Shown: one piece after another, positions 8,915-11,483 of the stretch | Layout of the letters: each line of letters opens with the position of its first letter | How positions within the stretch are numbered: position 1 is the stretch's first letter | Assembly (NCBI GenBank): GCA_029747585.1 | Contig: JAPEVF010001287.1 | Coordinates: 1-11,483, forward strand | DNA: 11,483 nucleotides | Direction of reading: 5' to 3' | DNA from: Pleurotus djamor | Taxonomy: Eukaryota; Basidiomycota; Agaricomycetes; Agaricales; Pleurotaceae | Program-made: the position numbers and the translations under genes | Notes under the pieces: generated by a model | Database searches by the model: none | Seen by the model: the letters and a program-made list of their open reading frames with translations, nothing else | Told to the model about the DNA's origin: nothing

Positions 8915-9285
8915 TCTTATCGAACGATCTATCCTCCTCGCTGAATATGGACGATACTTAGCTGATGTGTACCCATTCGCTTAGTTTTTATTCGCCAAAT
9001 TGACCTCTGAATATCGAACCCCTCATTCTCCAGTCCACTCTCACGGTCGGCTCGCAAATGTCGCGGGGACATTGATCCGTCCAACTGGTCTTGATCGCTC
9101 CAGCATGTCCCTAAAAACACACACGATTTCTCCGAATAGTCTGGAACTCTCCCTCGGGGACTGCGCGAGCTTACCCCGCTCTAATAGAACGTCCTTCGAC
9201 CATCCTTCGACCATCCTTCGACTTACTACTAACATCTTAGACTTTCTACCATACGCTGCCACCGAAGTCTACGGAGCCTTCAAGC
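8915..9285. other. Spacer between the two lectin genes
   Basis: About 370 bp with no supported gene. It holds the 3' end of lectin gene A and the distal promoter of gene B. The one clear structure is an 11-bp tandem repeat at 9193-9222. I see no long duplicated sequence left from the tandem duplication apart from the promoter block that follows. Confidence 0.5.
9193..9222. repeat. 11-bp tandem repeat, 2.7 copies
   Basis: The unit CCTTCGACCAT occurs at 9193-9203 and 9204-9214, followed by the partial copy CCTTCGAC at 9215-9222. The 11-bp period places each copy about one helical turn apart. It lies about 160 bp upstream of the lectin gene B ATG and is absent before gene A. It could be a repeated factor site or simple slippage. 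Confidence 0.7.
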
Positions 9286-9333
9286 GGTGATGCATCGTCG
9301 ATGTGGGATTTGCAGTCTCCGCTTAAAAGCAGG
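9286..9333 (+). promoter_or_regulatory. Core promoter block of lectin gene B, shared with gene A
   Basis: Counterpart of 7556-7602. GTCGATGTGGGATT is at 9297-9310 and GCTTAAAAGC at 9321-9330, starting 57 bp before the ATG. The distance between the two elements differs by one base from gene A. This is the only upstream sequence clearly kept between the two genes, which points to common regulation. Confidence 0.65.
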
Positions 9334-9377
9334 CTTTCCGACAAGGCGATGGTACTCATACAACTCTCAACTGAATC

Positions 9378-10616
9378 ATGCTCACCATCCTACGTCTAGC
9401 TACGCTTTTTCTTCTCCCCGCTATTGCTCTCGGGGATCGAGCGTTGTATATCAACAACCTCTGTCCCACCGACATCACACTCTATATTAGTGCTGTCCCT
9501 CAGCGGTCTATCCCTCGGCTCTCGAGCGTCAGCATGATCGTCCCCAACAACTATAGCGGCTCCTTCTATAGTAGTACCAACGGCGGCATGGGAACAGGCC
9601 GTTTAGCTACTGAGGCTGTCTTCCGCTTGGAGGTTTGTGGAATCTTCTCCCTTCGCACATGCCTGACCTCACCTGCATCTATAGAATGGTTACTACTACA
9701 TTCTGAAAGACCCTACTCATTTCAACATGGGCGTCAGTATCGCCGCACACTCGGTTCAGGTAACACATCTCTCTGCCTTATCCATTCAGCTTTTCCGTGC
9801 TGACTCAAGCCGAAGCCAAATGGTTTCTGCACGGACGCCCTCTGCGACGTATTCAACTGTCCAAACGCCTTCTCCCTTCCATCAATCCCGACAAACTTTC
9901 CACCTCCCACCAATGTGGCTCCCAGTCTCCCCATGCACCAATGCCCAGGGGACAATATTGGCTTCACAATATCGTAGGTCTTTTTGCGCTTGATCCAACT
10001 ACGCTCATCTAATTCCAAAAAGCTTCTGCCCATCTGGCACATTCCCCCCTACCGATGTATCCCAGATTCATCCCGTCGGAAACGGGTACCAATGCCTTGA
10101 CGTTCGCGGTAATATTGTCGCAAATGGCACACCTGTACAAATGTACGTACGACAGTGCCTCTTATTGTCCATATCTTCTCATTCCTTCCAGTTATGAGTG
10201 TAACGGCTCCACCGCTCAGAACTGGGTGATCAAAGCGGGCTCCACGAAGGTTCAGCTCGCTGGTACGAACTTTTGTCTGGATGCTGGGTCGAGTACGTCT
10301 CCCTTCTTCCGATCCACTTTGTGAAATTCTTACCCACCCACGACAACTCATTCTCAGCGCCAGCGAACGGAGTTGGAATGAAAATTTGGCAGTGTTACGA
10401 TAACCTCCCCGCTCAGCAGTGGTACCTAACGGATGACGATCGGATTGCTCTTGAAGGACAAGGTTCGCAGCTTCTACATTAGGTTTCCTGCGCCATTATT
10501 CAGTGACCACTATAGGGCTTTGCCTTGATGTGACGAACGGCAACTTCACGAGCGGAAACCAAGTCCAGACATGGCAGTGTACCAATAACAATCTCAATCA
10601 AGCATGGACCCATTAG
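9378..10616 (+). CDS. Secreted thaumatin-like/ricin-B lectin fusion protein B
   Basis: Spliced model of 304 residues, seven exons: 9378-9632, 9685-9759, 9816-9973, 10023-10142, 10192-10292, 10358-10462 and 10516-10616. Exons 2-7 have exactly the lengths of their counterparts in gene A and the same phases; only exon 1 differs, by one codon. Residues 1-19 are a signal peptide (cleavage after ALG). The six N-terminal cysteines, the FNMGVSIA stretch and the closing CPG...FTISFCP are kept, as are the three lectin repeats with QNW, QQW and QAW. Several donors are weak: GTTTGT (intron 1), GTAGGT (intron 3), GTTCGC (intron 6). For intron 2 I chose the acceptor at 9815 over 9809, because it restores the VQPNGFC junction of gene A and leaves room after the branch site. 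No stop or frameshift breaks the gene, so it looks functional. Lectin part near certain, thaumatin-like part inferred. Confidence 0.87.
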
Positions 10617-10779
10617 TCGGTTTCCTTCTACCTCTCTCATGATATTGATCGCCATTCGTGCTCGGACTGAATCGGACAAATTTTTTCACTAATGTACAAC
10701 TAATCTCGTAGTTCATGAATTTAACTAATCTCAAGGCTTTTATACACATCAAGCAACGACGAGCACGATCTCTGCTGGT
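10617..10779. other. Spacer between convergent lectin gene B and EthD-like gene
   Basis: A 163-bp AT-rich gap between two facing stop codons, expected to carry both 3' UTRs. No structured terminator or polyadenylation hexamer is evident. Confidence 0.45.
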
Positions 10780-11450
10780 CTAGGTCTCCTTGACGAACTG
10801 GCTATAATATCCAAACAATCGTTGCTCAAGGTTCGGCCCCACATCAGCAACGACCTCCTTTGCCCAAGGTGTAGAGACGGACTCTATCATCTCCTGACCG
10901 CCTATCCCTTCCACCGTCGAAAACTCGTGAAGAGCAAGGAAGGTAACGCTCAAGTTCGGCGAAACCGTTGGGTCCGGCTTCCCCGCTCCTTCCATGGGCC
11001 CTGCTACGAGTTCGTACAACCTCCCTCTGATCCATCCAGGTGTCCTTGCGAACAGATCCATATGTTCTCCGTCATACCACTTTATGATATCATCAACGGT
11101 CTTCTGTTCGGATGGTTTCATCATCACAACGCAGACGAACTTGCTTGGTGGCTTCGTCGCATCTTCAGGCAAGTCGGGTAGCCCAGCCACCTCCGAGCGG
11201 ATTTTGGTACGCCGAAGCGAGAAGACTCGACGATTGAGCATGGCCAGATTGGCTTTGATGTCTAGTTCATTCTCCGATGCTGCTGCAGCAGCCTTCTGAG
11301 CTAGATCGCTTGATACCGCTGATGGCGAAGTCAGCTCGTAGAGAGCTAACCAAGAAGGCGTTCTGCTGTCGACGGCTTTGTATCTCGTCGCTCCCAGGAT
11401 GCCTGGGACGATGCTGGAGAGAAGAGGTAGGTGTTCGGTGTCATACCACG
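10780..11450 (-). CDS. EthD-like protein with two dimeric alpha+beta barrel repeats (5' end outside window)
   Basis: Only the last exon is visible: 222 complete codons plus two bases of a split codon, reading from 11450 down to the stop at 10780. The boundary at 11450/11451 is called because the frame meets TGA just upstream, while CCCCAAG with a preceding CTGAC looks like an acceptor with its branch site. The donor and first exon lie beyond 11483. The exon holds two copies of a W-Y-D-x-E-H motif: WYDTEHLPLL near its start, and WYDGEHMDLF about 115 residues later, each followed by a P-G...R-Y/L pattern and an LALYE or LALHEF strand. This is the pattern of EthD-type ferredoxin-like domains, which dimerise as alpha+beta barrels; two in one chain could form the barrel within the monomer. 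Family members serve in varied oxidative or cyclase reactions or have no known activity, so no reaction is assigned. Confidence 0.75.
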
Positions 11451-11483
11451 CTTGGGGTCAAGAAGTCAGCGACGATTATTTGC
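11451..11483 (-). other. 3' part of an intron of the EthD-like gene
   Basis: Read on the minus strand, this stretch contains GCTGAC as a likely branch site and ends in CCAAG. It has an in-frame stop, so it is not coding, and no donor lies within it. Confidence 0.55.

Noticed and set aside
9760..9809. Acceptor at 9809 for intron 2 of lectin gene B
   Set aside because: It lies only a few bases after the likely branch site and would add two residues relative to gene A. The acceptor at 9815 restores the conserved junction and an exon of identical length.
7657..10616. Ricin-like ribosome-inactivating toxin
   Set aside because: Only the lectin (B-type) domain is present. The N-terminal half has no rRNA glycosidase features and instead carries thaumatin-like landmarks, so no toxin activity can be claimed.
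3207..10616. The F-box and lectin genes acting as one defence or toxin-antidote system
   Set aside because: They are adjacent, and F-box 2 and lectin A share a divergent promoter region, but nothing in the sequence links their functions. Gene neighbourhood alone is weak evidence in fungi.
10822..11181. 119-codon plus-strand open frame
   Set aside because: It is the reverse shadow of the EthD-like exon, which has recognisable repeated motifs on the minus strand.
1..11483. Mobile element, CRISPR array, tRNA or rRNA
   Set aside because: No terminal repeats with transposase or reverse transcriptase frames, no spaced repeats of suitable length and no tRNA or rRNA signature sequence were seen on either strand.

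Overview
The window reads as nuclear DNA of a filamentous basidiomycete, most likely an Agaricomycete. The genes are cut by many short introns (48-68 bp, one of 139 bp) with mostly GTRNGY donors, CTRAY-type branch sites and YAG or AAG acceptors. The F-box-like proteins belong to the type that is heavily expanded in Agaricomycetes, and intergenic gaps are short. I cannot name the species. All gene models were spliced by hand from open frames, protein family motifs and comparison of paralogs inside the window.

Layout: 1-323 is upstream sequence. 324-2533 (+) is a nine-exon NRAMP divalent-metal transporter. 2534-3206 is intergenic, with short palindromes near the next promoter. 3207-4960 (+) and 5130-6824 (-) are two F-box-like paralogs facing each other tail to tail, each starting with a first coding exon that is only the ATG codon. 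6825-7656 is the divergent promoter region between the second F-box gene and the first lectin gene. 7657-8914 (+) and 9378-10616 (+) are tandem paralogs of secreted proteins whose N-terminal half looks like a shortened thaumatin-like domain and whose C-terminal half is a ricin-B-type beta-trefoil lectin. 10780-11450 (-) is the 3' part of a gene for a protein with two EthD-like (dimeric alpha+beta barrel) repeats; its first exon lies outside the window.

The genes do not form one pathway. The region is a normal fungal gene neighbourhood with one housekeeping transporter and two recently or moderately duplicated accessory families. The most interesting points are (i) the thaumatin-like/ricin-B fusion, in two copies with identical exon structure and a shared promoter block, and (ii) the conserved ATG-only first exon of the F-box pair, where an unspliced message stops after 13 codons in both copies. 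I saw no RNA gene, CRISPR array, transposon or convincing mobile element.
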